A stretch of DNA of 64,000 nucleotides from assembly GCA_048013815.1 (NCBI GenBank), contig CM106585.1, positions 5,208,001 through 5,272,000 on the forward strand. Direction: 5' to 3'. The position numbers were made by a program, and so were the translations under genes. Shown here piece after piece: positions 1 to 13,056 of this stretch (its first letter is position 1; each line of letters opens with the position of its first letter). The stretch comes from Setoptus koraiensis. Taxonomy: Eukaryota; Arthropoda. The notes beneath the pieces are model-generated. The model was not told where the DNA came from, made no database searches, and saw nothing but the letters and a program-made list of their open reading frames with translations.

Positions 1-540
1 CAAAACTAGAAAAAGAATTGGTGTCAAAATCATCATAACACAACACAACAATCGCTGCTTGCACAATCACATACTCGCAACTTGTGGGAGTCACCATCAA
101 CAAGATTAACATTATCGGCAGCAAGAGCTCAATCCAATTATCGTGGTCGCATTATTTATATAAATCTTATCACACACAATCAGTGTATTGAAAATTAGCT
201 AAAGGATTATAATTATCATTATCTCTCGTCTAGACGCATCGCACCATTAACACAACACTATTAACGTGAATCAGCAGCACCACACAAAGATCCATATCTC
301 GGCATCGTTGCCGGCATATCGCAGCTCGATACGTGCCTCGCCACATATTATAGAGGCTTCTCTGCGAAGAGCAAGCCGGGAATAGAGAGCGAGAGAAAGT
401 GTTGATACCTTTTTGGCATCTCCACACTGCTGATAGCTACCATTCGCTATCGCAACCATATATCCGATTTAAGATAAGCGCCGGTGGTGCTCTTCCTCCT
501 CGCATCTCGCACTTGCTCCACATCCAGTGGCCGACAGGCG

Positions 541-625
541 CCAACAACAACAACAGCAGCAGCAACAACAACAACAGCAGAAGCAACAACAACAACAGCA
601 GCAACAGCAACAACAACAACAAGTG
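541..625. repeat. CAA/CAG trinucleotide-rich low-complexity tract
   Basis: About 85 bp built almost entirely from CAA, CAG and AGC triplets. It would read as poly-Asn/Ser on one strand and poly-Leu or Val on the other. No frame through it links to a recognisable protein, so I treat it as a simple repeat in untranslated sequence. Confidence 0.8.
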
Positions 626-646
626 CAACACAAACAGTCAGACAGT

Positions 647-654
647 TATAAAAG
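647..654 (+). promoter_or_regulatory. candidate TATA box
   Basis: TATAAAAG stands at 647-654 in an otherwise CA-rich context, about 950 bp upstream of the ATG at 1598. It could drive the first gene from a transcription start near 680. This rests on the motif alone. Confidence 0.25.
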
Positions 655-1597
655 AAGAATAGACAGTTGTTAAGTGGCAGCCTCACTGACAGTTAGACAG
701 CCACAGACAGGCGAACGGACAGACACAGGTGAGACGGATGAACGACGGACGCACCAGAGGCATATAGGAACTGATATACAAACAAGGAGAGAATTGACCA
801 GATTATCTCCCCGTTATAACTCATTGTGGTGGCCAATCGCGGCTCGCATCAGTCAGCTTGATAGTGTTGGCGCCCAATGTGTAGCAGCGCATTATATAAC
901 ATATAACATTAGCGGCTTGAGCAGCATCTTTTTAGCATCTCGTTTAGTCGGTTGGATTGTTCAACACCGTTATTATTAGCGGTAGCAGCGATAACAACAA
1001 CAACAACGACACCATCTCAACAGCAAGTGCAGTAGCAATGCGAGGCGCTCACAGTACCCTGGAGCAGGCAAGCACAACACTTAGTTGGTATCATTTTTCC
1101 ATTTTGAGATTAGCCATCAACAGCAGCATCAGCAGCACAACCATCGACAACAACAGCAGCAACAACAACAACCAACAATCAACAAAATCAACAGCATCCA
1201 TCGGCCGCTAGCCAGCAGACAGTCGCTTGACCATCACACCATATTCACGCATTCAAGAACTCCTACTCACAGGTAAACGATCAATGAACCAGCGGCAAAA
1301 ATAGAAAACGCGAAACGAGCAACGCGAATTGTTACGTCACAAGGTGGCACAACGCAACACAAGGCAACACAAACGTACATTGCATAGACGCTGTTGCCCA
1401 GATTAGATAGTGAAGAGCGTGAGAGTAGTGACAGAATCAATCAATCAATTGCTCACTCAACAATCATTGCCATTAGAGATGTGATCATCTCGTGTCAATC
1501 CCATCACCACACACGATTAAGCACACACAAGATTAAATCACTGACCACTCGCCACTCGACACTGACCGAATCCTCGCCATCGTCACTACTGGCCATT

Positions 1598-4500
1598 ATG
1601 CAGTCGGCTGCCAAACGTTCCAGTGGCCCTATTATAGACGCTTCGAGCATGCACAATTCGCTTCGAAAGCCCCAAAATAGAAATAACAGTGCGCTAATTG
1701 TTAATAAACACAATCCAGCGGCTCAACGCGACAGCAACAACAACAGCAGCAACAACAACAATTCACAACGACACAAGCGGCCGAGTCGGCAGCAGAGAGC
1801 AGAACAGAGCGGCCGAAAGTCGCCAATAAGCAAGAACAAGATGAATAATTCACACAGCCAGTGCCAAAGAATCAAGATCGCAATGACATTAGACGAAGAG
1901 ACACAAGAAAACAATTATGCAAATTGCCACCTAGATTGCGGTGCGCACAACAAGCAGCAACAGAACAAACAAAGTTACAACGACAACAAGTGTCAGCATC
2001 ATCGGGTGTCGTCAATCAGCCGACACAAAAGAATCATGACATACGACAGTCATCGGTTTATAAAACAGAGAAAGAACCTCACAGAGTCCAATAGCCGCTC
2101 TTATGCGACAACAACAATCACATTATTTCTATTCTCAATAATAATAATAATAATGACAATGTTGCAGCAGCAGCAACAGGTGGCAGCAAGCGAACAGCAT
2201 GCGTCGTCGTCGTCGCTGTCAAAATCGTCGAGTTTGTTGCGCTTGAAAAAGTCCTCAGATAAACTCAACAGTTGGCTCTTGAAAGAGGTGGCCCCAAAGG
2301 TGGCCAATCGTGTCTTGGACAATCTGTTTCAGCCTGCGCAGGCAACTGGCAGCGCCAGCAACAACGGTAACGGTCAGCAACAATTATCAGCTGCAACGTC
2401 TCTATTGTCAGTGTTGCCTGTCATGTCATCTGTGGTTGCCGGACAGTCAAAATCAACGGCGCCCAGCGTGCTAGAGGAGCAAGCTCAACAGCAGGCCAGA
2501 AATCTAGTCTCTAGCGGCTTTCAAGTGGCACAAAATTTAATTATGCAAGAGGGCAGAAAAATGTTTGGCCGCGCCATGGACAAACAATTGAATAAGTTAC
2601 TTCAAAAGACCACCACCTATTCATTGAGTCCTTCGTCGCGCGAACAACAACTAACATTGTCCAACAATGCACACACCAACAGCAACAACAACAACAACAA
2701 CAACAACAGCCCTTGGTCGCTCTCGAAAGAGTCTAGCTACGACCAAATTGGCTCTAACAGTGACAATAATCAATTGGACGATAATCCGCTCGTTTTGCGC
2801 GCCGAGCACGCACAAAATGTCACCTCATCGCCGCCTCCGCCGCCGCCCTCGCCCTCACCACCGAACAGAAATTATTTAATGTCGAAAGCACAAAAACTTC
2901 GCCAACAACAACTATTGCAACAACAACAACAGCACCAGTACAATGTGCAACAGAGAAACACAAACAGGGCCCAGCAACAACAGAGGCACCATTCGACGGT
3001 GGCAGCCGCCACCACCATCAGCAATCACAATAGACAAAACGGGCCCATAAAGCCGCTGCAACACGCCATCCAGCAACAACGCCAACAACAACAGTCGCCG
3101 TACGCCACCAATCTACTAGATTCGCAAGCTTCCATGGGCACCGGCGCTCAGCTAGATTATCAGACTGCATCAATTAACAACAATGAACAGCATTCGCAGG
3201 ATATGAACATTGTCAGAGCGCCCATAAGCAGCACAATGTCGTCCATATCCAGCGAGTTGCCGTCGATATTTTCGTCGGCCATCAACTCAATAATATCCTC
3301 TTCATCATTGTCGTCAGCGCAACCCACCCACACTCAACAACAACAAATGCACTCCATTTCGTCGTCGTCGTCGTCGCCAAGCTCATCTGGCCTACTAGCA
3401 GCAGAGGCATTGGTTTCCGCACACAAGGCGCCCCCTACTACGTCACTACTGACAACAGCGGCCTCAACACAACAACAGGTTTTCATAACGGACCAAGGTG
3501 ATAACAAGGTTAAAATATTGGCCAACAACCGTTCTAAGAAGCCCTCTTACGTCCATTCCACCAATCATCCAAACAAATCGTGGTACAGCACCAATAGGCC
3601 CAACAATCCCTATTTAACCAACACAGGTAAACACAGAAATCAGCAGCAACAAAACAACCGGTACCAGCAACAACAAGCCAGCACTCCGTCTAGTACCACG
3701 AGCACTACCTCCTCAACTACCACCACCAGTACAACAACTACATCAACAACCACCGAAAGTCCGCCCACTATGCCCTCTATAGAGATTGTCACTCAACAAT
3801 TATTGCCACAACACCAAACCCAGGCAACTAGTGATAAAGCGCCCCAACCAACTAATAAGCCCACTAATAGCAAGATGTCATCATTAACAAAGACTCTGGT
3901 AGCTGCGGCCGCAACCACAGCACGACAATCTATCACATCCACGGATGCCATACCAACGGCATTGGGGGCGCCATTGTATCATCTCAGGCCCAATTATACC
4001 TCTACTAGCATTATGGTGCCGCCAAAACGAGCCACTCCGCTAGACTTGATGAGACCAAACGCAAAATTGGCCGCACAATACATTCAAAAAGGTATCCATA
4101 GTGTGTCAAGTACAATATTTGGACGCCAACAAATGAATTGGGCACGCCGGCTCGGACTGAGCTCGATGCTTCTATCGGGCCTCATTTACGGAGTTGCTCT
4201 ACTGGCGGGTCTACCGCCAAATGCTCCCGCTTTGGCCGGACTCGAAGGTAACAACCTATAGACAATCTATAATGATCTAAACTCACACTCCTAGCATGCT
4301 CGTTCTATTCACAGTTGTTTTTTTTCACCCTTTAATATCTAAATTTCTATCTATCTTTGCCTATTTAATTCTACCATCAATAACCATTTGCAATTTAATT
4401 CGCAAAGCTCTCGGTGTCCTGGGTAACAAGAGAAGAGGCGGCCAAAAGGAACCGCTAATCGGTTCTGCCTCTGGTGGTAATTTGTTTTCTGAACAATTGA

Positions 4501-4886
4501 ACAAAATGACTATACAGCAACAGCAACAGTTGCTTCCTTTTCTGGATCATCTCATCAAACAGGAACAAAGTAAACAAAGATTTCTATTAAGCCAAAACGA
4601 CAACAACAACTTTAACGGTAATTTAATGTTGCCTTTGATACAGAGTGGCGCTCAAAATCTCATTGAGAGGGCTGCCCAACCGTCGCATCATAGTTTTTTG
4701 CATCACCACGACAATGGGGTCGACAATGGGGCATTAGTAGGCCGACTGGTGACAATGAATCAGGGAATAATGGCGCCTTTTATGAGCCAATCGGATCAAT
4801 TACAAGAGGAATCGTCTACATCAAATTCATGGAAATTGTTCAATCAGGCCCAACAAGATACAATAAGAAGGAGGAGAAAGCGCTAG
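1598..4886 (+). CDS. large Asn/Gln/Ser-rich membrane or secreted protein, unknown family
   Basis: Two exons, 1598-4247 and 4315-4886, joined across a 67-bp intron in phase 1 (GTAACA donor, pyrimidine-rich TTCACAG acceptor), give about 1073 residues. I do not recognise the family. Most of the chain is low complexity: poly-Gln, poly-Asn, poly-Ser, Thr-rich and a Pro run near residue 415. A hydrophobic segment lies at about residues 168-190 and follows a second in-frame Met (residue 147, base 2036), which might be the true start of a signal peptide. Near the C-terminus there are two further hydrophobic stretches: about 852-874, and about 884-912, the latter made by the first bases after the splice. 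The tail ends in a basic IRRRRKR. A later acceptor at 4407 is also in phase and would remove the second hydrophobic stretch, so alternative splicing is possible. Calling it a membrane protein is inference. Confidence 0.65.
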
Positions 4887-6260
4887 TCACACTAACATAA
4901 GAGCCATGATGAAACACAAATTGGCAACAACACCATTCATATTGACAAACAACACCACCATTTAGCTAACCTACTGGTCACCCTAAGCAAAATGGCAGCA
5001 ATTACAACAGACACACATACATATATTATACAGATTAACTAGGAACAAGGATCAGTATGTTCAACAATTGTTGTGTTTTGTTTTTAACTTTACATTTTTT
5101 CTTTTGTATAACATAATTATTATTATTATTATTATTTTTATTCTGTTGCAGTTCATCAACATTATCCAAAGCAACCTATATAAAAACTGTTGATTATCTC
5201 ACTGACAAATAAGCGTACACAATCATTCTCACATCGTGTATAGCTAATTATCTGCGACAATTACCGATTTCGTCACCATTTCGTTGAATCTATTTCAATT
5301 GGGGCCCAGCCTAACCAGAACCGAATCAATGAATCTATAATAGTGGGTGCCTACTGTGCAGCAGCGCCTCGTGAGGTGCACAAGTTGTGCAACAAATTAT
5401 TGCAAAAAATAAGCCTTTTGAAGCTTATCTATCGTAGCGGGCTATGCGCACGTTTTTTGCAAACCGGCTCGGCTAACAAAAGGTGCAACAGTTGTGCACC
5501 TATCACAAATTGTAGCATTTTCGATTATTTATTCGACGCGATTTACAATTGTTAGACGGATTCTCGGGCCCCGATGAATATTCATGCAAACGCGGCAATC
5601 ATTCGGCGGCTATTGGGGCGCCAATAATCCCCGAATGGCAAAAAACGAAGCCGTCTGAGTGGCTGTAACAAGGCTGCTTGCACATTCCTTTCTACGCTCG
5701 GTTCGAATGTTGGTTCGAAGAAAAGAATTCTCTCTCGTTTATACATGGCATGGCATCGTGTGTGTGTACGCGTTCTTCTCTGATGCTTTTGTTTGTTGTC
5801 TGTGCAGAGAGAAAGTTGCACACAAATAGGCGCTGTGGTTGTTACGCGTATGCGCCTGTATTTTTAATATTATTGTGTATGAAAACCAAATCAGCATAGT
5901 GGCGTGGATTCGCTGAGCATGTGCTGGGCCTGTGCAGAACAGCTCATTGTGCGGAATGTGCTTGCAGCGCCAGCGTATTATAGTGCACTGTGGTATAGCA
6001 ATGCACCAAAAACACCAAAACACCAGAAATACCAGAACAGCCAAACGGTTGAACTGCCAGCATAATGGAATTGTTTCTTTTTTTGTTACTAACCTAATTT
6101 ATTATTATTATTAATTGATAAATCATTATTTATTTTACCTATATATGCATATATATATATACTCATATAAATACGCATATATATATTGCAACACGTAACC
6201 CACAAACAACGCTCACTCATTTATATACTGCTGACACACACACACACACACACAAAGAGA
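4887..6260. other. intergenic region with AT/CA microsatellites
   Basis: No supported gene. It contains an ATT run (about 5117-5137), an imperfect GGTGCAC repeat pair (5374-5393 and 5481-5501), an AT-rich tract just before the kinase gene (about 6141-6186) and a CA run (about 6233-6254) that ends a few bases before the kinase ATG. The short frames here have atypical starts and no recognisable similarity. Confidence 0.6.
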
Positions 6261-9014
6261 ATGGCCAGTATAACCAAGGATCCAAAATTAGCCGATACGC
6301 CCAAACCCAAGAGGCCTCCACCTCCGCCTCCACCGCCACCCCGGGTTAATGGAAAAAATAGCCCATTGTTGCGCTGCTCAAGCCCGGCTAGTTCCTCATG
6401 CAATGGTCATCTTACAAGTCAGCAACATTATGCGTCATCTTGGCGTGGATCAACAACAGGCTCAACAACATCGTCCTACAATACTGCGACCACTTGTTGT
6501 CATAGCTGTCATCATCACCATCCAGCTCATACAAATCATCATCATATACATAATAACAATAACGATCATAGGTGCCAATCTATTAGCTCTAGTGCATCGG
6601 CTCACGGTGGCTCCTCTAATTACAATCAAATGTGCTGTAATCAAATGGTCTGCTCTATGAATGTGTGCAGAAAACTGATCGATTTACAACAACCCCAACA
6701 ACATCATTATAATAGTAACGTTTCATTAGCGCCCACCTACTGCTGTCCATCTAGTAGTATGAGTAGTGCTTTGAGCCACAGTAGTTTAAGCCACAGCCAG
6801 CATCATAATAATAATAACAATATTTATGCTCCTATGAGTAGTTCGAGTGACACACACAACAACTTTGCATCTATACCATCTAGATTAAATTTAAGTAACG
6901 GAAGCGGCAATTCTACTAATTATAGATTATCACATCATGCACATAATCAATTGATGATGAATCAGCAAGACTTTCTCGAGAGTTCCAGTGAAATAAGCAC
7001 ATCATCCGCAGGTTGCCATCACAATAATAACACGCAAATGCATAATATGTGCTCACATAAACTCTTATATCATAATAATAGTAATAACAATACCAATGCA
7101 ACAGCAAGAGCGCATAGGCCTTGTCCACCAACTCCGGATCAAACAAAGACAGCTGCGATACCTAATACACCTCCCCCACCACCTCCTATTCAACAACCAT
7201 GCCCATATAATCCCGCGACAAGCAATAGGCAAACAAAACCACCAGTGCCTAGTGTTCGTTCACTACCCAAATCACCGTACATTATCAATAAGGATCAACA
7301 AATCAATAGTAGTAGCAAGAGAATTAATGTTCTACAATCAGATCAATTAGAAAATTTAAATATAGAAATTCTCTCATTAACAGATGCTTCGCCAAATAAT
7401 AATTCGGATGGCTCAATAAAACCTCAATTATCACCACTACCAAAATTAAGAGAGAAGAGAGCCGATGGAACATTCTCTACTGGTCCCAAAAGTTACGAGC
7501 GTTGCAGTGAACGGGCTTATATGCGTTTTATGGAACATCACTATGAAAGCACATCCAAGTATTTGCATGAACGACAACAAAAAATACTAAAACTAAAGAG
7601 TGAATATTTGAGGTCGCCCATGATGGTTCCAAACCCATCCTTTGAAGAGGTTTGTAAGGATCTATTCAGAAAGGAGTCCATCAATCTCAGATTGAAGCGT
7701 CAGAAGATGAGTAGAGATGACTTTGAAGTTATACGATTGATTGGTCGAGGAGTCATCGGTAAGTAGGCAGCGGCCATTATGACTTGAGGTATATAACAAG
7801 TTTTTTGAACTTTTTGTCTAAATTATTCTTCACTTTACTTATTTGTATATTTCGCAGGCGAAGTCTCGCTTGTAAGGAAGAAATCTAAATATCTCAATGA
7901 GAATGATATGCTTTACGCAATGAAAACTCTTGACAAGGAAGAGGTCCTCAAACGTAATGGAATGGCTCATGTATGGGCAGAAAGAGATTTTCTTGTGGAA
8001 GCAAATAATGAATGGATAGTGAAAATGTTTTTTTCTTTTCAAGATAAACAGAAACTATATTTCATAATGGAATATACCCCAGGGGGAGATTTGATGACTT
8101 TGTTAATTAGGGAAAAAATATTTAGTGAGGATGCTGCAAGATTCTACATTGCGCAGATATCTCTCGCAGTTCAATCTGTTCACGACATGGGAGTTATACA
8201 TAGGGATATAAAGCCAGACAACATCTTAATTGACAAAGATGGTCATATCAAGCTTGGAGATTTTGGGCAATGCACTGGATTTAAATGGCAGCATAATATT
8301 CAGTACTATCTAGATTGTGAAAAATCAGCAGAGAACTCATCGACCAATCAAGATAATGAACCCTTTTGTCCAGACAAGACTCTGACTCAGGAGCTCGGGG
8401 AACGTCAGAATCAGCAGGAGCAGAGAAAAAACTATTCCGTCGTAGGATCCACTAACTATATGGCGCCTGAAGTTTTTGGTCGTCAGCCTTGGACGAAATT
8501 GTGTGATTGGTGGAGTGTGGGAGTAATCTTCTATGAGATGATCGTAGGATATTGTCCATTCAATCCCCCACCAGGCACCGCCCTTGATGAATTTGACAGC
8601 ATTACTAATGAGAACGGTGAAACAATATTACTTACCCATGACCAAAAAATTCAATACCGAATAATCAAGTGGAGAAAGTATCTTAATTTTCCATCTGACG
8701 CCGAACTTTCACACGAGTCTAAAAATCTGATACTTGGACTCTTGAATGATGTTGACTATAGACTGTGTCAAAGAGGTATTAGAGATTTAAAAAATCATGC
8801 ATTCTTCAATAATCTAGAATGGGACAAAATAAGAAGCTTGCAGGCTCCTTGGCCGCCCCAGATAGAGAATAATGGTTTAGGCAATTTTCCTCAGGAAGCC
8901 TTGCCACAACCATTTGTATACAACAGCGAATGCGCCAACTCTAACTTACAGACCAATCAATGTTTTAAAACCTTTTATGAATTTACATACCGAGCAGACT
9001 TTGAAACTAGTTGA
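6261..9014 (+). CDS. lats/wts-like: divergent LATS/Warts-type Hippo kinase
   Basis: AGC/NDR-family serine/threonine kinase of LATS type, the Hippo-pathway kinase that phosphorylates Yorkie/YAP. Exons 6261-7758 and 7858-9014 join in phase 1 to give about 884 residues, and the splice restores the glycine loop GRGVIG. The first ~400 residues are Asn/His/Ser/Pro-rich with poly-Pro at about 20-28. At about 405-480 lies the MOB-binding region leading into RLKRQKM. The kinase domain then shows AMK, HRDIKPDN, DFG, an activation-loop Ser before VGSTNY, MAPE, and the LATS-like hydrophobic motif FYEFTY at the C-terminus. Oddities are Gln after DFG (Leu in LATS), GSTNY for GTPNY, an insert of about 20 residues before the HDQKIQY segment, and no PPxY motif in the N-terminus. 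All catalytic residues are present, so it should be active. The FYEFTY motif and the DFG-QCTGF context favour LATS over NDR/Tricornered. AATAAA lies at 9044. Confidence 0.9.
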
Positions 9015-9083
9015 TGCAGTCATACGAAAATGTACCTAGAATGAATAAACAATAATTGATATAAAATAGGGTGTTCATTTTAA

Positions 9084-12000
9084 TTAGGCCATACTGTCAC
9101 TATCATCATTGTCGTCATCACTATCATCAACATTTTTCGTTTTGACAATGTTATCATTCTCGTCGTCATCATTGACGCTCTTACTATCGCCATCATCATC
9201 ATCTTTGATGCTCTTGCTGTCGTCATCATCGTCGTCGTCTTTGGTGCTTTTGCCGCCATCGTCATCATCGTCTTTGCTGCTTTTGCCGCCATCGTCATCA
9301 TCGTCTTTGCTGCTTTTGCTGTCATCATCATCGTCGTCGCTATCACTATCGCTGGCATCATCATCTTTACCATGAAATTCTTTTTGATCGTCCGAACTGC
9401 GCTCAACTTCGGAATCAGAATCGTTCAGCTTCGACTTAGAAGACTCAGCAATAACCAAAGACTTATTTGGTCGTTCTTCGTCATCGGAATCAGCACTGTC
9501 GGAATCATTTTCGGACGAGGAAACAATTTCTTTCGATTTGAATTTGCTGGATGATGATGATCTTTTACTGGAAGATGTTTCGCCTTTGGATTTTCTTTGA
9601 CTCTTGGATTTTCTTGACTTCTTATCTTCACTAACTCGTCGGTTCTTTGCTTTCTTCTTCTGTCTCTCAAGGCGCTCTTCATTAGCAAGCTTTTCGTCGG
9701 CGGAGTTACTGGCATCAGTGATGAAGCCATCGGTATTTTCAGATCTCTGAATTTTTCTCTTCTTTGAAGGTCTTTCGTCCATAGGCTCCTCAGCAATTTT
9801 GTGTTTTGTTTCCTCTTGCTTCCTAATGATTTCTTTTCGCTTGGCTTCCATCTCTTCTTTTCTGCGCCTCTCTTCCTCCTCTCTTAACCGTTCTTCTTCT
9901 TCTTTAGACGCTTTACTGAGAGCTAGTTGTTCGTCGTGAAGACGCCTTCGTTCTCTTTCGTCGTCATCTAATTTACGTGCTCGAGTAACAAAGATTGTCG
10001 CCTGACTCAACAAGTCCTGACATTCCCTAACTTCACGGGCTGCAGCATTTGTATCCAACTTTGATTTGTCGCCACTTCCACAGAGGTAGTGGAAGTACTT
10101 ATGCGCCAACCCAAGCTCATCTACAGACATCAAAACTGTTCTTAACGAACTTTTCGTATCTCTAAATCGCTGGGAGGCCAATTTTTTCAAGACTATAGCC
10201 AAGTTATATAGGATTACAGTATCATGGGGACAAACATGGCGAGCTTGAAGAAGCGTGTTCTTACATTCATCTAATTTGTTGGCCTTAAAATATGCTCTTG
10301 AAATGTAGAGCATAATCTCAGTGTTTGGATGTGAGTAGAACTTTTTAAGGCAGTTCTCGTACATCTGGACAGCGGCTACATATTGCTTTTGTTCCACATA
10401 GATGTGAGCAATGTTAACCCAAACATCGGGGAAATCAGCTGTAGCTTCTCTTACTTGAGCAAATACATCTCGAGCCTCATTCAGAAGCCCTTTATTGGCG
10501 AGTACACAACCTATACCGCTTGCAGCCCATATATTCCTAGGGTCGTGCTTTAAAGCGGCCTTGTAAAATTGCAATGCCCTTTCACGTTGGCGTTTCAATT
10601 TTTCCTTATCTTTGATAGGCTGATATAGATTTTGAAGCCAAACATTGCCCATAGCAATCAATGAATAAATATCTGGATTTTGTTTGCTCTTCTGATTAGT
10701 TTCTAGTATTCTTTCGAACTTCTTCTGACCAGGGCCCCATTCTTGTTTTGCCAAATGTAGATTTCCAATCAAAGACCATGCATCAGCGTGATCCGGATCT
10801 ACTCTCAGTGCTTCCTTAAACCTATCCGAGGCGTCGAAAATTTGTCCTCGATCTCGATCCATACAACCTAATCGTAAGTAACAGTCTATGTAATTGGGGT
10901 GATTCTTGAGAATGTCTTTGTAGACTTTTTCAGCTTCATCGTGTTGGTAAAGAGATTCATAGAGACGACCGAGATTGTAGCGAATCGTATAGATGATGCA
11001 ACTATAGTATTGCTCATCATTCATCATTCCTTCCTCACACTGTTTAAGTGCTAGATTATAATATGTTTCTGCCTCAGTCAGATTCTTGTTAGCAAATAGT
11101 AAAGCCGCTATGTTGTTATATATTTCAGGAGGGACAGAACCTCCCTCAGTCTCCTCAAGTATCTGTATGGCAGTTTTGTAGGCTGTAAGGGCTAACTGAG
11201 TATCTTTTTGTTCCGAAATCGAGGCTAATTCAATCCAAGCTGTGTGATCTTTCGGATTCTGTTCGGTAACTTTTTTGAAGTAGTTCAATGCTTGTTCTCG
11301 TTTTGTTTGACTGGTTGTTAATGCATAAAGTGTACCCAGAACTTTCATAGATTCATAGTCATTGGGATGCACCTTTAAAACGTTTTCGAAACATTGTGTT
11401 GCTAAATCCAATTCACCACGATGAATGTACATTTGACCCAAACCATACTGGGGTAAAATAAATTGAGGACTGCTAAATTGTGTGGCTTTGTAATAAAATT
11501 CGAAGGCTTCGTCGTATTGATTATTTAAATGGTAGGCTCTTGCCATTTGATAACAACTTTCGGCCTGCATAGCCTCTACATCTGTATTTTCAAGGGCTTT
11601 CCTTGCCAAATGCATAACCTCGCGGTCTTTCTTTCTAAAGAAAAAGTGATTGGCCAAATGAATTAAAACCATTGGATCATTCGGATCAATTTTGTAAGCT
11701 CTCTCTAGCATTTTTACACCTTTTTTCATTGATTCCACTGTTTTCTTATTCAATTCTATGATAGCCAGACCAACAAGTGCACCAACACAACGTGGGTCAA
11801 CAGCTAGTGCCCTATTGAATGCCTGCTCGGCTTTCGCGATATTATTAAGACGATAAAAACAATGTCCCATTCCTAGTCTAATGTCAGCAGGGCACCGAGC
11901 ATTCAAGTTGAGTGCCTTCTTGTAGAGTTGTAAAGCTGTTCTTTTACCTTCTAGTTCCTTCTTATTGAATTCAATACATGCTCTTCCGAGCAACGAGGGA

Positions 12001-12697
12001 ATGTTTTCAGGTTCTCCATGTTCTTGCTGCTGTGACAGAACAAAATTGAATTGAACATCTGCCTGTTCTGTTTTTCCCTCTATTAAACAATAGTAGGCAC
12101 GTCCAAGCAAATGATACTGATCGTATAAGAGCATTGTATCAGCCTGGGTGAAGAGATCTGTGGCCCGAACGAAGTATTCTTTCTTTTTGTCTGGATTTTT
12201 GGTTTGCTTTCCTTTTCGGGCATAGTAGATGGCCAATGTATCTAGAGCCCTCATTTTCTCTTTCACAGCTTCACTTTCTTCGGCTTGGTTCTGAGATCCT
12301 CGCGGATCTAAGCTATCTGCATTCTCAAGAGATTTTTCTAATAGCAGTTCCAGAGCATCTCCGTTTCCTTGTCTGTAGTATTCCAACTGAACGAGCAGCA
12401 AAAGAGTTTTATTATTAGTATTATTGTAGGTATAATGCTAGTGCCAACTTTCAGTTTCTCTATCATTGGAAGAACATCTTTATATTCAGAATATTTTTGT
12501 AGTTTTCGCTGATAGATTCTACGTTCTACAATATTTCACTAAGAACAACTTACTGCAAGTGTGATCCATAGGCTCAGTTTTGCCTTTTCGTTTTTAAGAA
12601 CGCCTAAAATCTCTTCGGGTAGAGGTAGATTCGAACAATCGAGTTCGATAACTTCGTCGGCATCCCTGAGCAGAGGTATCTCTATGTTTCCCGGCAT
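9084..12697 (-). CDS. CTR9: RNA polymerase II-associated protein CTR9 (Paf1 complex)
   Basis: TPR scaffold of the Paf1 complex, which travels with RNA polymerase II and promotes histone H2B ubiquitination and elongation. Exon 1 is 12697-12554 (48 codons, starting MPGNIEIPL) and exon 2 is 12386-9084, joined in phase 0. The join recreates WITLALEYYRQG, matching the WIALALEYYKQG of other CTR9 proteins. The protein is about 1148 residues. TPR repeats run from about 45 to 800 and include the family landmarks DAWSLIGNLHLAKQEWGP and VFAQVREATAD. A charged coiled coil (about 830-900) follows, then a Lys/Ser-rich and finally an Asp-rich tail. The tail contains tandem 11-residue repeats and is longer and more regular than is usual for the family. 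It lies tail to tail with the kinase gene, only 69 bp apart. Confidence 0.95.
9180..9345 (-). repeat. tandem 33-bp acidic repeat in the CTR9 tail
   Basis: Near-identical 33-bp units (one spans 9252-9284) encode SSKDDDDDGGK, flanked by decayed versions such as STKDDDDDDD and SIKDDDD. The repeat stays in frame. It is a likely source of length polymorphism. Confidence 0.85.
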
Positions 12698-12974
12698 GTT
12701 TCAGTCCGAATGACGTATGTGTTATGTCCCAATTGATTGTAAAAAGATTTAATTTTATTATTCTTCAGTTGAATTGGTTAAGAACAGGTCGTGTCCCAAA
12801 ATTCAACTAGAAGAGCGGTTTTGACTGGACTTGCAGAACTAATACACAAAATGAGCGGTCACGTGATGCATGTGTGCATATGTGTGTGAGATTCTACCTC
12901 AGCAAACGTACGAGTTAACCGCACATATCTTTCATCAGGTCAGGTTTAGCCCATTGGTCTAAACCGCGAGCGCT

Positions 12975-13056
12975 GCAACTATGGCCGAGTGGTTAAGGCG
13001 ATGGACTAGAAATCCATTGGGTTCTACCCGCGTAGGTTCGAATCCTACTGGTTGCG
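12975..13056 (+). tRNA. tRNA-Ser(AGA)
   Basis: An 82-nt cloverleaf with acceptor stem GCAACTA paired with TGGTTGC (one G-T pair), box A TGGCCGAGTGG, anticodon loop CTAGAAA with anticodon AGA, a serine-type long variable arm, box B GGTTCGAATCC and discriminator G. A TTTTT Pol III terminator follows within about 10 bp. It has no intron. It lies between the divergent starts of CTR9 and monoamine oxidase. Confidence 0.97.

Larger units (their letters stand above)
1..1597. other. 5' region upstream of the first recognised CDS
   Basis: No conserved coding sequence is recognisable here. The stretch is rich in CAA/CAG runs (541-625, 985-1010, 1120-1195), which open short frames on both strands. It most likely holds the promoter and 5' UTR exons of the plus-strand gene that starts near 1598. 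The same frame is open from 1394, but the only reasonable ATG in it is at 1598. Confidence 0.5.
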
